From contig NC_044917.1 in the NCBI RefSeq assembly GCF_003576645.1, positions 9,178,638 through 9,242,637 on the forward strand: 64,000 nt of DNA, in the 5' to 3' direction. Source of the stretch: Ipomoea triloba (Eukaryota > Streptophyta > Magnoliopsida > Solanales > Convolvulaceae). A model generated the notes under the pieces. That model had not been told where the DNA came from and made no database searches. It worked only from the letters and a program-made list of their open reading frames with translations. A program made the position numbers and the translations under genes. This document shows positions 22,378 to 34,730 of this stretch, piece by piece. The first letter of the stretch is position 1. Every line of letters begins with the position of its first letter.

Positions 22378-22808
22378 TTGATACGACGTCGTTTTAAGAA
22401 AATAGGAAAAAAAATTATCATATCTGCAACAGTTAAAAAAAAAAAAACAAACAAAAACCTCTACTATCCATCTATCCCCACTTAAAAGATAAGACATCTA
22501 AATAAAAATTTTGGAAAAAACTATAGATGAAAATTCGTCTATCCAAACTTAAAATATAGGCAATCTAAATAAAATTTTTGAAAAAAAAAACTATAGATGA
22601 AAAATGAAATTGTGGACTAAACATCCCTCAATTATAATGATCATTATTTGGGCGTGCAGTATTTGTGCGTTTATTTGAGTGCTGTTGAAAAATAAAAATG
22701 ATTATTAAAATCCTAAAAATGGGATGAATAGCAAGTCCTCCATTTCTTCCATTTCCCCCAATTTCCTTGGCTTAGCTAATTCTTTTGTTCCTTCAATTCA
22801 ATTCACTC

Positions 22809-23063
22809 ATGGAGTCCAAAAATGATAACACCTTTGAAACCACATTTTTGCCAGTGATAATGAATGACTTCAAGGTTGAATGCATGAGGGATGGTGGTTT
22901 TTGCATAGACCCAAGGAAATTCTTGAATAGCTTAGAGCCATTTGATTATGATGGCGAGATGTTTTACCTTGTTGGGCATCGTTTAGCCCTGATCTATCAA
23001 TATCATTGCACTACTTTGACCCTTTTGATCTCATGGCAAGTGAGAACTCTTCAACTAACTTAA
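22809..23063 (+). pseudogene. Array ORF copy 5 (frameshifted)
   Basis: The first about 57 codons match the family. One G is missing in GTTGGGGCATC, which shifts the frame to LVGHRLALIYQYHCTTLTLL and a stop. The same shifted tail recurs in most later copies. Confidence 0.5.
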
Positions 23064-23569
23064 CCTTTTCACTACTATAAAAAGACATTTTAACGTCGGT
23101 TTTTATTCGACGTTGTTGTGGAAGATATTGTAAGTAAATGATACGAGATTGGTTATATGAAAATAGGAAAAAAATGATTACATCTGCAACAATTTAAAAA
23201 AAAAAAAAAAAAAACATCTACTATCCATTTATCACCACTTAAAATCTAAGCCATCTAAATAAAAATTTTGAAAATAACTATAGATGAAAAATGAAAATCC
23301 GTCTATCCCAACTTAAAATCTAAGTCATGTAAATAAAAATTTTGAAAAAAAACTATAGATGAAAAAAGAAAACGTGAACTAAACATCTCTGAATTATAAG
23401 GATCATTATTTGGGCCTGAATTATTTGTGCAAGTATTTGAGTGCTGTTTTAAAATAAAAATGATTATTAAAATGCTAAAATTGGGATGGATGGCAAGTCC
23501 TCCATTTCTTCCAATCCCCAAATTTCCTTGGCTTACCTAATTCTTTTGATCCTTCAATTCAATTCCTTC

Positions 23570-23824
23570 ATGGAATCCAAAAATGATAACACCTTTGAAA
23601 CCACATTTTTGCCAGTGACAATGAATGACTTCAAGGTTGAATGTATGAGAGATGGTGGTTTTTGCATAGACCCAAGGAAATTCTTGAATGACTTAGAGCC
23701 ATTTGATTATGATGGCCAGAGGTTTTACCTTGTTGGTCATCATTTAGCCCTGATCAATCAATCTCATTGCACTACTTTGAGCCTTTTGATCCCATGCCAA
23801 GTGAGAACTCTTCAACTGACTTAA
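23570..23824 (+). pseudogene. Array ORF copy 6 (frameshifted)
   Basis: A family N-terminus (MESKNDNTFETTFLPVTMND) is followed by the shared G-deletion shift and the tail LVGHHLALINQSH. GTTGGTCATC replaces the usual GTTGGGCATC. The open frame extends upstream to 23486, but the conserved ATG is at 23570. Confidence 0.5.
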
Positions 23825-24286
23825 ACCTTTACACTACTATAAAAAGTCATTTTAAAGTCGTTATTTTACACTTTTAATGTCGGTTTTTATTGAACGTTTT
23901 TGTGGAAGACGTTGTAAGTAAATGATACGACGTCGGTTTTAAGAAAATAGGAAAAAAAAAATGATCACATCCAATAGTATTAAAAAAAAAAAAACATCTA
24001 CTATCCATCTATCCCCACTTAAAATCTAAGCAATCTAAATAAGAATTTTGAAAAAAAAAAAAAAAAAAACTATAGATGAAAAATGAAAATGTGGACTAAA
24101 CATCCCTCAATTATAAGGATCATTATTTGGGTGTGCCGTATTTGTGCGTGTATTGGAGTGTTGTTCTAAAATAAAAATGATTATTAAAATCCTAAAAATG
24201 GGATGAATAGCAAGTACTCCATTTCTTCCATTCCCCCAATTTCCTTGGCTTAGATAGTTCTTTTATTTCTTCAATTCAATTCCCTC

Positions 24287-24412
24287 ATGGAGTCCAAAAA
24301 TGATAACACCATTGAAACCCCATTTTTGCCAGTCACAAAGAATGACTTCAAGGTTGAATGTATGAGGGATGGTGGTTTCTGCATTGACCCAAGGAATTCT
24401 TGGATGGCTTAG
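24287..24412 (+). pseudogene. Array ORF copy 7 (early frameshift)
   Basis: One A is lost in AAGGAAATTC, so the frame passes to RNSWMA and a stop after 41 codons. The downstream half of the family sequence is present but not in frame. Confidence 0.6.
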
Positions 24413-25044
24413 AGCCATTTGATTATTATGGTTAAAGGTTTTACCTTGTTGGGCATCATTTAGCCATGATCTATCAATCTCATTGCACTACTTTAACCCT
24501 TTTGATCCCATGGCAAGTGAGAACTCTTCAACTGACTTAACCCTTTCCACTAATATAAAAAGACATTTTAACGTCGTTTTTATTCGACGTTGTTGGGGAA
24601 GATGTTGTAAATAATTGATACGACGTCGTTTTAAGAAAATAGGGAAAAAAATGATCATATCTGCAACAGTTAAAAAAGAAAACAAAAACAAAAACCTCTA
24701 CTATCCATCTATCCCCACTTAAAAGATAAGACATCTAAATAAAAATTTTGGAAAAAACTATAGATGAAAATTCGTCTATCCAAACATAAAATATAGGCTA
24801 TCTAAATAAAATTTTTGAAAAAAAAAACTATAGGTGAAAAATGAAAATGTGGACTAAACATCCCTCAATTATAATGATCATTATTTGGGCGTGCAGTATT
24901 TATGCGTTTATTTGAGTGCTGTTGAAAAATAAAAATAATTATTAAAATCCTAAAAATGGGATAAATAGCAAGTCCTCCATTTCTTCCATTCCCCCAATTT
25001 CCTTGGCTTAGCTAATTCTTTTGTTCCATCAATTCAATTCCCTC

Positions 25045-25293
25045 ATGGAGTCCAAAAATGATAACACTTTTAAAACCCTATTTTTACTAGTGACAATGAA
25101 TGACTGCAAGGTTGAATGCATGAGGGGTGCAGGTTGTTTCTGCATAGACCAAAGGAAATTCTTGAATAGCTTAGAGCCATTTGATTATGATGGCGAGATG
25201 TTTTACCTTGTTGGGCATCGTTTAGCCCTGATCTATCAATATCATTGCACTACTTTGACCCTTTTGATCCCATGGCAAGTGAGAACTCTTTAA
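25045..25293 (+). pseudogene. Array ORF copy 8 (frameshifted)
   Basis: This copy has private changes (FKTLFLLVTMNDCKVECMRGAGCFCID, including a small insertion), then the shared shifted tail LVGHRLALIYQYH. With copies 4-6 it forms part of a three-unit block repeated about 2.2 kb apart. Confidence 0.5.
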
Positions 25294-25758
25294 CTAACTT
25301 AACCTTTTCACTACTATAAAAAGACATTTTAACGTCGGTTTTTATTCGACGTTGTTGTGGAAGATATTGTAAGTAAATGATACGAGGTTGGTTATAAGAA
25401 AATAAGAGAAAAATGATTACATCTGCAACAATTTAAAAAAAAAAAAAAAAANAATTTTGAAAATAACTATAGATGAAAAATGAAAATCCGTCTATCCCAA
25501 CTTAAAATCTAAGTCATGTAAATAAAAATTTTGAAAAAAAACTATAGATGAAAAAAGAAAATGTGAACTAAACATCTCTGAATTATAAGGATCATTATTT
25601 GGGCTTGAATTATTTGTGCAAGTATTTGAGTGCTGTTTTAAAATAAAAATGATTATTAAAATGCTAAAATTGGGATGAATGGCAAGTCCTCCATTTCTTC
25701 CAATTCCCAAATTTCCTTGGCTTACCTAATTCTTTTGATCCTTCAATTCAATTCTTTC

Positions 25759-26004
25759 ATGGAATCCAAAAATGATAACACCTTTGAAACCACATTTTTG
25801 CCAGTGACAATGAATGACTTCAAGGTTGAATGCATGAGGGATGGTGGTTTCTGCATAGACCGAAGGAAATTCTTGAATGGCTTAGAGCCATTTGATTATG
25901 ATGGCCAGAGGTTTTACCTTGTTGGGGCACCATTTAGCCCTAATCTATCAATCTCATTGCACTACTTTGACCCTTTTGATCCCATGGCAAGTGAGAACTC
26001 TTGA
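25759..26004 (+). CDS. Array ORF copy 9 (unshifted frame)
   Basis: An 81-codon ORF with the complete unshifted C-terminal half (LVGAPFSPNLSISLHYFDPFDPMASENS). It closely matches copy 1 from the middle of the ORF into the 3' flank, including AATTCGACATTGTTG, which suggests segment exchange between distant units. An N lies just downstream at 26052. It and copy 1 are the best representatives of the ancestral ORF. Confidence 0.5.
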   Translation: MESKNDNTFETTFLPVTMNDFKVECMRDGGFCIDRRKFLNGLEPFDYDGQRFYLVGAPFSPNLSISLHYFDPFDPMASENS

Positions 26005-26572
26005 ACTGACTTAACCCCTTTTTCACGACTATAAAAAGACATTTTAACGTCNTTAATTCGACATTGTTGTGGAACACGTTGTAAGTAAATGATACGACTT
26101 CGGTTTTAAGAAAATACGAAACATATGATCACATCTACAATAGTGAAAAAAAAAAAAAAAAGAACCTCTACTATTCGTCTATCCCCACTTAAAATCTTTG
26201 TCATCTAAATAAAAATTTTGAAAAAAAACTATAGATGAAAAATGAAAATGTGTACTAAACATCCCTCTATTATAAGGATCATTATTTGGGCGTGCATCAT
26301 TTGTGCGTGTATTTGAGTGCGGTTGAAAAATAAAAATGATTATTAAAATTGTATTTGAGTGCGGTTGAAAAATAAAAATGATTATTAAAATGCTAAAAAT
26401 GGGATGAATAGCAAGTCTTGCATTTCTTCCATTCCTAAAAATGGGATGAATAGCAAGTCTTGCATTTCTTCCATTCCCCCAATTTGGATGAATAGCAAGT
26501 CTTGCATTTCTTCCATTCCCCCAATTTTCTTGGCTTAGCTAATTCTTTTGTTCCTTCAATTTCAATTTACTC

Positions 26573-26818
26573 ATGGAGTCCAGAAATGATAACACCTTTG
26601 AAACCCCATTTTTGCTAGTGACAATAAATGACTTCAAGGTTGAATGCATGAGGGATGGTGGTTTCTGCATAGACCAAAGGAAATTCTTGAATAGCTTAGA
26701 GCCATTTGATTATGATGGCGAGATGTTTTACCTTGTTGGGCATCGTTTAGCCCTGATCTATCAATATCATTGCACTACTTTGACCCTTTTGATCCCATGG
26801 CAAGTGAGAACTCTTTAA
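26573..26818 (+). pseudogene. Array ORF copy 10 (frameshifted)
   Basis: MESRNDNTFETPFLLVTIND, then the shared shift with the tail LVGHRLALIYQYH. The leader carries the same triplicated GATGAATAGCAAGTCTTGCA segment as copy 3, so this unit is a mosaic of a copy-3-like leader and a copy-8-like body. Confidence 0.5.
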
Positions 26819-27340
26819 CTAACTTAACCTTTTCACTACTATAAAAAGACATTTTAACGTCGGTTTTTATTCGACGTTGTTGTGGAAGATATTGTAAGTA
26901 AATGATACGAGGTTGGTTATATGAAAATAGGAAAAAAATGATTACATCTGCAACAATTTAAAAAAAAAAAAAAAAAACCACTACTATCCGTCTATCCCTA
27001 CTTAAAATCTATGTCATCTATATAATGATTTTGAAAAAAAAAAACTATAAATGAAAAATGAAAATCCGTCAATTCCATCTTAAAATCTAAGCAATCTAAA
27101 AAAAAAGTTTTGAAAAAAAAAACTATAGATGAAAGATGAAAATGTGTACTAAACATCCCTCAATTATAAGGATCATTATTTGGGCGTGCAGTATTTGTGC
27201 GTGTATTTGAGTGCTGTTGAAAAATAAAAATGATTATTAAAATCCTAAAAATGGGATGAATAGCAAGTCCTCCATTTCTTCCATTTCCCCCAATTTCCTT
27301 GGCTTAGCTAATTCTTTTGTTCCTTCAATTCAATTCACTC

Positions 27341-27595
27341 ATGGAGTCCAAAAATGATAACACCTTTGAAACCACATTTTTGCCAGTGATAATGAATGAC
27401 TTCAAGGTTGAATGCATGAGGGATGGTGGTTTTTGCATAGACCCAAGGAAATTCTTGAATAGCTTAGAGCCATTTGATTATGATGGCCAGAGGTTTTACC
27501 TTGTTGGGCATCATTTAGCCATAATCTATCAATCTCATTGCACTACTTTGACCCTTTTGATCCCATGGCAAGTGAGAACTTTTCAACTGACTTAA
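27341..27595 (+). pseudogene. Array ORF copy 11 (frameshifted)
   Basis: Eighty-four codons with the shared shift and the tail LVGHHLAIIYQSH. Its protein is identical to copy 12, 1426 bp away. Confidence 0.5.
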
Positions 27596-28081
27596 CCCTT
27601 CTCACTACAATAAAAAGACATTCTAACGTCGGTTATTTTAACCTTTAATGTCGGTTTTTGTTCGACGTTGTTGTGAAAGACGTTGTAAGTAAATGATACG
27701 ACGTCATCTTTAAGAAAATAGGAAAAAAATGATCACATCTGCAACAGTTAAAAAAAAAAAAACATCTACTATCCATCTATCCCCACTTAAAATCTAAGCC
27801 ATCTAAATAAAAATTTTGAAAAAAACTATAGATGAAAAATTAAAATCCGTCTATCCCTACTTAAAATATAAGCAATCTTAATAAAAATTTTGAAAAAAAA
27901 AAACTATAGATGAAAAATGAAAATGTGGACTAAAAATCCCTCAATTATAATGATCATTATTTGGGCGTGCAATATTTGTGCGTGTATATGAGTGCTGTTG
28001 AAAAATAAAAATGATTATTTAAATCCTAAAAATGAGATAAATAGCAAGTCCTCCATTTCTTCCATTCCCCCAATTTCCTTN

Positions 28082-28246
28082 AGGTTGTTTCTGCATAGAC
28101 CAAAGGAAATTCTTGAATAGCTTAGAGCCATTTGATTATGATGGCGAGATGTTTTACCTTGTTGGGCATCGTTTAGCCCTGATCTATCAATATCATTGCA
28201 CTACTTTGACCCTTTTGATCCCATGGCAAGTGAGAACTCTTTAACT
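28082..28246 (+). pseudogene. Partial array copy after N at 28081
   Basis: The leader of one unit stops at the N, and the sequence resumes inside the ORF (AGGTTGTTTCTGCATAGACC), like the middle of copy 8. The N-terminal half is missing. This is probably a contig join rather than a real deletion. Confidence 0.55.
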
Positions 28247-28766
28247 AACTTAACCTTTTCACTACTATAAAAAGACATTTTAACGTCGGTTTTTATTCGA
28301 CGTTGTTGTGGAAGATATTGTAAGTAAATGATACGAGGTTGGTTATATGAAAATAGGAAAAAAATGATTACATCTGCAACAATTTAAAAAAAAAAAAAAA
28401 AAACCACTACTATCCGTCTATCCCTACTTAAAATCTATGTCATCTATATAATGATTTTGAAAAAAAAAAACTATAAATGAAAAATGAAAATCCGTCAATT
28501 CCATCTTAAAATCTAAGCAATCTAAAAAAAAAGTTTTGAAAAAAAAAACTATAGATGAAAGATGAAAATGTGTACTAAACATCCCTCAATTATAAGGATC
28601 ATTATTTGGGCGTGCAGTATTTGTGCGTGTATTTGAGTGCTGTTGAAAAATAAAAATGATTATTAAAATCCTAAAAATGGGATGAATAGCAAGTCCTCCA
28701 TTTCTTCCATTTCCCCCAATTTCCTTGGCTTAGCTAATTCTTTTGTTCCTTCAATTCAATTCACTC

Positions 28767-29021
28767 ATGGAGTCCAAAAATGATAACACCTTTGAAACCA
28801 CATTTTTGCCAGTGATAATGAATGACTTCAAGGTTGAATGCATGAGGGATGGTGGTTTTTGCATAGACCCAAGGAAATTCTTGAATAGCTTAGAGCCATT
28901 TGATTATGATGGCCAGAGGTTTTACCTTGTTGGGCATCATTTAGCCATAATCTATCAATCTCATTGCACTACTTTGACCCTTTTGATCCCATGGCAAGTG
29001 AGAACTTTTCAACTGACTTAA
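28767..29021 (+). pseudogene. Array ORF copy 12 (frameshifted)
   Basis: Identical in protein to copy 11, with matching flanks over about 1.4 kb. The shift and tail are as in copy 11. Confidence 0.5.
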
Positions 29022-29546
29022 CCCTTCTCACTACAATAAAAAGACATTCTAACGTCGGTTATTTTAACCTTTAATGTCGGTTTTTGTTCGACGTTGTTGT
29101 GAAAGACGTTGTAAGTAAATGATACGACGTCATCTTTAAGAAAATAGGAAAAAAATGATCACATCTGCAACAGTTAAAAAAAAAAAAACATCTACTATCC
29201 ATCTATCCCCACTTAAAATCTAAGCCATCTAAATAAAAATTTTGAAAAAAACTATAGATGAAAAATTAAAATCCGTCTATCCCTACTTAAAATATAAGCA
29301 ATCTTAATAAAAATTTTGAAAAAAAAAAACTATAGATGAAAAATGAAAATGTGGACTAAAAATCCCTCAATTATAATGATCATTATTTGGGCGTGCAATA
29401 TTTGTGCGTGTATATGAGTGCTGTTGAAAAATAAAAATGATTATTTAAATCCTAAAAATGAGATAAATAGCAAGTCCTCCATTTCTTCCATTCCCCCAAT
29501 TTCCTTGGCTTAGCTAATTCTTTTGTTCCTTCAATTCAATTAGCTC

Positions 29547-29801
29547 ATGGAGTCTAAAAATGATATCACCTTTGAAACCCCATTTTTGCCAGTGACAATG
29601 AATGACTTCAAGGTTGAATGCATAAGGGATGGTGGTTTCTGCATAGACCAAAGGAAATTCTTGAATAGCTTAGAGCCATTTGATTATGATGGCCAGAGGT
29701 TTTACTTTGTTGGGCATCGTTTAGCCCTGATCTATCAATATCATTGCACTACTTTGACCATTTTGATCCAATGTCAAGTGAGAACTCTTCAACTGACTTA
29801 A
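29547..29801 (+). pseudogene. Array ORF copy 13 (frameshifted)
   Basis: MESKNDITFETPFLPVTMND with ECIRDGG, the shared shift, and the tail LVGHRLALIYQYH after FYF. It resembles copy 16 2699 bp further on, but lacks that copy's early stop. Confidence 0.5.
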
Positions 29802-30307
29802 CCCTTTTCACTAATATAAAAAGGCATTTTAACGTCGTTTTTATTCGACGTTGGTGTGGGAGATGTTGTAAGTAATTGATACTACGTCGGTTTAAGAAAA
29901 TAGGAAAAAAAAATGATCAATTCGAAGCTGTTAAAAAAAAAAAAGAAAAGAAATCTCTACTATCCATCTATCCCCACTTAAAAGATAAGACATCTAAATA
30001 AATATTTTGAAAAAAAACTATAGATTAAAATCGGTCTATCCCACTTAAAATATAAGCAATCTAAATAAAATTTTTGAAAAAAAAAAAAAAACTATAGATG
30101 AAAATGAAAATGTGGACTAAACATCCCTCAATTATAAGGATCATTATTTAGGCGTGCAGTATTTGTGCGTGTATTTGAGTGCTGTTGAAAAATAAAAATG
30201 ATTATTAAAATCCTAAAAATGGGATGAATAGCAAGTCCTCCATTTATTCCATTCTCCCAATTTCCTTGGCTTAGCTAATCCTTTTGTTCCTTCAATTCAA
30301 TTCACTC

Positions 30308-30562
30308 ATGGAGTCCAAAAATGATAACACCTTTGAAACCACATTTTTGCCAATGACAATGAATGACTTCAAGGTTAAATGCATGAGGGATGGTGGTTTC
30401 TGCATAGACCCAAGGAAATTCTTAAATAGCTTAGAGCCATTTGATTATGATGGCCAGAGGTTTTACCTTGTTGGGCATCATTTAGCCATAATCTATCAAT
30501 CTCATTGCACTACTTTGACCTTTTTGATCCAATGTCAAGTGAGAACTCTTCAACTGACTTAA
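30308..30562 (+). pseudogene. Array ORF copy 14 (frameshifted)
   Basis: MESKNDNTFETTFLPMTMND with FKVKCM, the shared shift, and a tail ending FLIQCQVRTLQLT. It runs directly into the N at 30564. Confidence 0.5.
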
Positions 30563-30564
30563 CN

Positions 30565-30786
30565 TAGAGCCATTTGATTATGATGGCCAGAGGTTTTACT
30601 TTGTTGGGCATCGTTTAGCCCTGATCTATCAATATCATTGCACTACTTTGACCATTTTGATCCAATGTCAAGTGAGAACTCTTCAACTGACTTAACCCTT
30701 TTCACTAATATAAAAAGGCATTTTAACGTCGTTTTTATTCGACGTTGTTGTGGGAGATGTTGTAAGTAATTGATACGACGTCGGTT
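30565..30786 (+). pseudogene. Partial array copy between Ns
   Basis: The sequence resumes mid-ORF at TAGAGCCATTTGATTATG and runs through the CACTA-like block to the N at 30787. Only the C-terminal part of the ORF is present. Confidence 0.55.
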
Positions 30787-30787
30787 N

Positions 30788-30960
30788 TGGTGGTTTCTGC
30801 ATAGACCAAAGGAAATTCTTGAATAGCTTAGAGCCATTTGATTATGATGGCCAGAGGTTTTACTTTGTTGGGCATCGTTTAGCCCTGATCTATCAATATC
30901 ATTGCACTACTTTGACCATTTTGATCCAATGTCAAGTGAGAACTCTTCAACTGACTTAAC
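30788..30960 (+). pseudogene. Partial array copy after N at 30787
   Basis: It starts at TGGTGGTTTCTGCATAGACC and carries the C-terminal part of the ORF, nearly identical to the preceding partial copy. Two truncated copies in a row, each preceded by an N, point to assembly joins. Confidence 0.55.
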
Positions 30961-31464
30961 CCTTTTCACTAATATAAAAAGGCATTTTAACGTCGTTTTT
31001 ATTCGACGTTGTTGTGGGAGATGTTGTAAGTAATTGATACGACGTCGGTTTAAGAAAATAGGAAAAAAAATGATCAAATCGAAGCAGTTAAAAAAAAAAA
31101 AAGAAAAAAAAAATCTCTACTATCCATCTATCCCCACTTAAAAGATAAGACATCTAAATAAATATTTTGAAAAAAAAACTATAGATGAAAATCCGTCTAT
31201 CCCACTTAAAATATAAGCAATCTAAATAAAATTTTTGAAAAAAAAAAACTATAGATGAAAATGAAAATGTGGACTAAACATCCCTCAATTATAAGGATCA
31301 TTATTTAGGCGTGCAGTATTTGTGCGTGTATTTGAGTGCTGTTGAAAAATAAAAATGATTATTAAAATCCTAAAAATGGGATGAATAGCAAGTCCTCCAT
31401 TTATTCCATTCTCCCAATTTCCTTGGCTTAGCTAATTCTTTTGTTCCTTCAATTCAATTCACTC

Positions 31465-31719
31465 ATGGAGTCCAAAAATGATAACACCTTTGAAACCACA
31501 TTTTTGCCAATGACAATGAATGACTTCAAGGTTAAATGCATGAGGGATGGTGGTTTCTGCATAGACCCAAGGAAATTCTTGAATAGCTTAGAGCCATTTG
31601 ATTATGATTGCCAGAGGTTTTACCTTGTTGGGCATCATTTAGCCATAATCTATCAATCTCATTGCACAACTTTGACCCTTTTGATCCCATGGCAAGTGAG
31701 AACTCTTCAACTGACTTAA
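31465..31719 (+). pseudogene. Array ORF copy 15 (frameshifted)
   Basis: MESKNDNTFETTFLPMTMND with FKVKCM, a Gly-to-Cys change (FDYDCQRF), and the shared shifted tail. It is nearly identical to copy 17, 1542 bp on. Confidence 0.5.
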
Positions 31720-32245
31720 CCCTTCTCACTACAATAAAAAGACATTTTAACGTCGGTTATTTTAACCTTTAATGTCGGTTTTTGTTCGACGTTGTTGTGA
31801 AAGACGTTGTAAGTAAATGATACGACGTCAGCTTTAAGAAAATAGGAAAAAAATGATCACATCTGCAACAGTTTAAAAAAAAAAACATCTACTATCCATC
31901 TATCCCCACTTAAAATCTAAGCCATCTAAATAAAAATTTTGAAAAAAACTATAGATGAAAAATGAAAATCCGTCTATCCCCACTTAAAATATAAGCAATC
32001 TTAATAAAAATTTTGAAAAAAAAAAAAACTATTGATGAAAAATGAAAATGTGGACTAAAAATCCCTCAATTATAATGATCATTATTTGGGCGTGCAGTAT
32101 TTGTGCGTGTATATGAGTGCTGTTGAAAAATAAAAATGATTATTAAAATCCTAAAAATGAGATAAATAGCAAGTCCTCCATTTCTTCCATTCCCCCAATT
32201 TCCTTGGCTTAGCTAATTCTTTTGTTCCTTCAATTCAATTAGCTC

Positions 32246-32341
32246 ATGGAGTCTAAAAATGATATCACCTTTGAAACCCCATTTTTGCCAGTAACAATGA
32301 ATGACTTCAAGGTTGAATGCATGAGGGATGGTGGTTTCTGA
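32246..32341 (+). pseudogene. Array ORF copy 16 (premature stop)
   Basis: TGC of the GGFCID core is TGA, which stops translation after 31 codons. The rest of the unit is intact and resembles copy 13. Confidence 0.65.
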
Positions 32342-33006
32342 ATAGACCAAAGGAAATTCTTGAATAGCTTAGAGCCATTTGATTATGATGGCCAGAGGTT
32401 TTACTTTGTTGGGCATCGTTTAGCCCTGATCTATCAATATCATTGCACTACTTTGACCATTTTGATCCAATGTCAAGTGAGAACTCTTCAACTGACTTAA
32501 CCCTTTTCACTAATATAAAAAGGCATTTTAACGTCGTTTTTATTCGACGTTGGTGTGGGAGATGTTGTAAGTAATTGATACTACGTCGGTTTAAGAAAAT
32601 AGGAAAAAAAAATGATCAATTCGAAGCTGTTAAAAAAAAAAAAGAAAAGAAATCTCTACTATCCATCTATCCCCACTTAAAAGATAAGACATCTAAATAA
32701 ATATTTTGAAAAAAAACTATAGATTAAAATCGGTCTATCCCACTTAAAATATAAGCAATCTAAATAAAATTTTTGAAAAAAAAAAAAAAACTATAGATGA
32801 AAATGAAAATGTGGACTAAACATCCCTCAATTATAAGGATCATTATTTAGGCGTGCAGTATTTGTGCGTGTATTTGAGTGCTGTTGAAAAATAAAAATGA
32901 TTATTAAAATCCTAAAAATGGGATGAATAGCAAGTCCTCCATTTATTCCATTCTCCCAATTTCCTTGGCTTAGCTAATTCTTTTGTTCCTTCAATTCAAT
33001 TCACTC

Positions 33007-33261
33007 ATGGAGTCCAAAAATGATAACACCTTTGAAACCACATTTTTGCCAATGACAATGAATGACTTCAAGGTTAAATGCATGAGGGATGGTGGTTTCT
33101 GCATAGACCCAAGGAAATTCTTGAATAGCTTAGAGCCATTTGATTATGATTGCCAGAGGTTTTACCTTGTTGGGCATCATTTAGCCATAATCTATCAATC
33201 TCATTACACTACTTTGACCCTTTTGATCCCATGGCAAGTGAGAACTTTTCAACTGACTTAA
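33007..33261 (+). pseudogene. Array ORF copy 17 (frameshifted)
   Basis: Differs from copy 15 by a few bases (QSHYTTLTLL, QVRTFQLT). It has the same FDYDCQRF variant and the shared frameshift. Confidence 0.5.
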
Positions 33262-33788
33262 CCCTTCTCACTACAATAAAAAGACATTTTAACGTCGGTT
33301 ATTTTAACCTTTAATGTCGGTTTTTGTTCGACGTTGTTGTGAAAGACGTTGTAAGTAAATGATATGACGTCAGCTTTAAGAAAATAGGAAAAAAATGATC
33401 ACATCTGCAACAATTTAAAAAAAAAAAAAACATCTACTATCCATCTATCCCCACCTAAAATCTAAGCCATCTAAATAAAAATTTTGAAAAAAACTATAGA
33501 TAAAAAATGAAAATCCGTCTATCCCCACTTAAAATATAAGCAATCTTAATAAAAATTTTGAAAAAAAAAAACTATTGATGAAAAATGAAAATGTGGACTA
33601 AAAATCCCTCAATTATAAGGATCATTATTTAGGCGTGCAGTATTTGTGCGTGTATTTGAGTGCTGTTGAAAAATAAAAATGATTATTAAAATCCTAAAAA
33701 TGGGATGAATAGCAAGTCCTCCATTTATTCCATTCTCCCAATTTCCTTGGCTTAGCTAATTCTTTTGTTCCTTCAATTCAATTAGCTC

Positions 33789-34127
33789 ATGGAGTCCAAA
33801 AATGATAACACCTTTGAAACCACATTTCTCATGGAGTCCAAAAATGATAACACCTTTGAAACCACATTTTTGCCAATGTCCAAAAATGATAACACCTTTG
33901 AAACCACATTTTTGCCAATGACAATGAATGACTTCAAGGTTAAATGCATGAGGGATGGTGGTTTCTGCATAGACACAAGGAAATTCTTGAATAGCTTAGA
34001 GCCATTTGATTATGATTGCAAGAGGTTTTACCTTGTTGGGCATCATTTAGACATGATCTATCAATCTCATTGCACTATTTTAACCCTTTTGATTCCATGG
34101 CAAGTGAGAACTCTTCAACTGACTTAA
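33789..34127 (+). pseudogene. Array ORF copy 18 with triplicated N-terminus (frameshifted)
   Basis: The N-terminal block SKNDNTFETTFL appears three times in frame (112 codons in all), followed by the normal core and the shared shifted tail. The extra copies are near-perfect at the DNA level, indicating recent slippage or unequal exchange. Confidence 0.55.
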
Positions 34128-34622
34128 CCCTTTCCACTAATATAAAAAGGCATTTTAACGTCGTTTTTATTCGACGTTGTTGGGGAAGATGTTGTAAATA
34201 ATTGATACGACGTCGTTTTAAGAAAATAGGAAAAAAATGATCATATCTGCAACATTTAAAAAAACAAAAACCTCTATTATCCATCTATCCCCACTTAAAA
34301 GATAAGACATCTAAATAAAAATTTTGGAAAAAACTATAGATGAAAATTCGTCTATCAAAACTTAAAATATAGGCTATCTAAATAAAATTTTTGAAAAAAA
34401 AAAAACTATAGATGAAAAATGAAAATATGGACTAAACATCCCTCAATTATAAGGATCATTATTTGGGCGTGCAGTATTTGTGCGTGTATTTGAGTGTTGT
34501 TGAAAAATAAAAATGATTATTAAAATCCTAAAAATGGTATGAATAGCAAGTCCTCCATTTCTTCCATTTCCCCAATTTCCTTGGCTTAGATAATTCTTTT
34601 GTTCCTTCAATTCAATTCCCTC

Positions 34623-34730
34623 ATGGAGTCCAAAAATGATAACACCTTCAAAACCCCATTTTTGCCAGTCACAATGAATGACTTCAAGGTTGAATGTATG
34701 ATGGATGGTGGTTTCTGCATTGACCCATGA
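34623..34730 (+). pseudogene. Array ORF copy 19 (premature stop)
   Basis: CCAAGG of the IDPRKF core is CCATGA, which stops the frame after 35 codons. Further stop-generating changes follow (GGTTAGAGG). Confidence 0.6.

Noticed and set aside
22251..34284. Minus-strand ORFs in the array (FFFLTVADMIIFFPIFLKRR type)
   Set aside because: They are antisense to the CACTA-like block and A-run, so they recur simply because the unit recurs.
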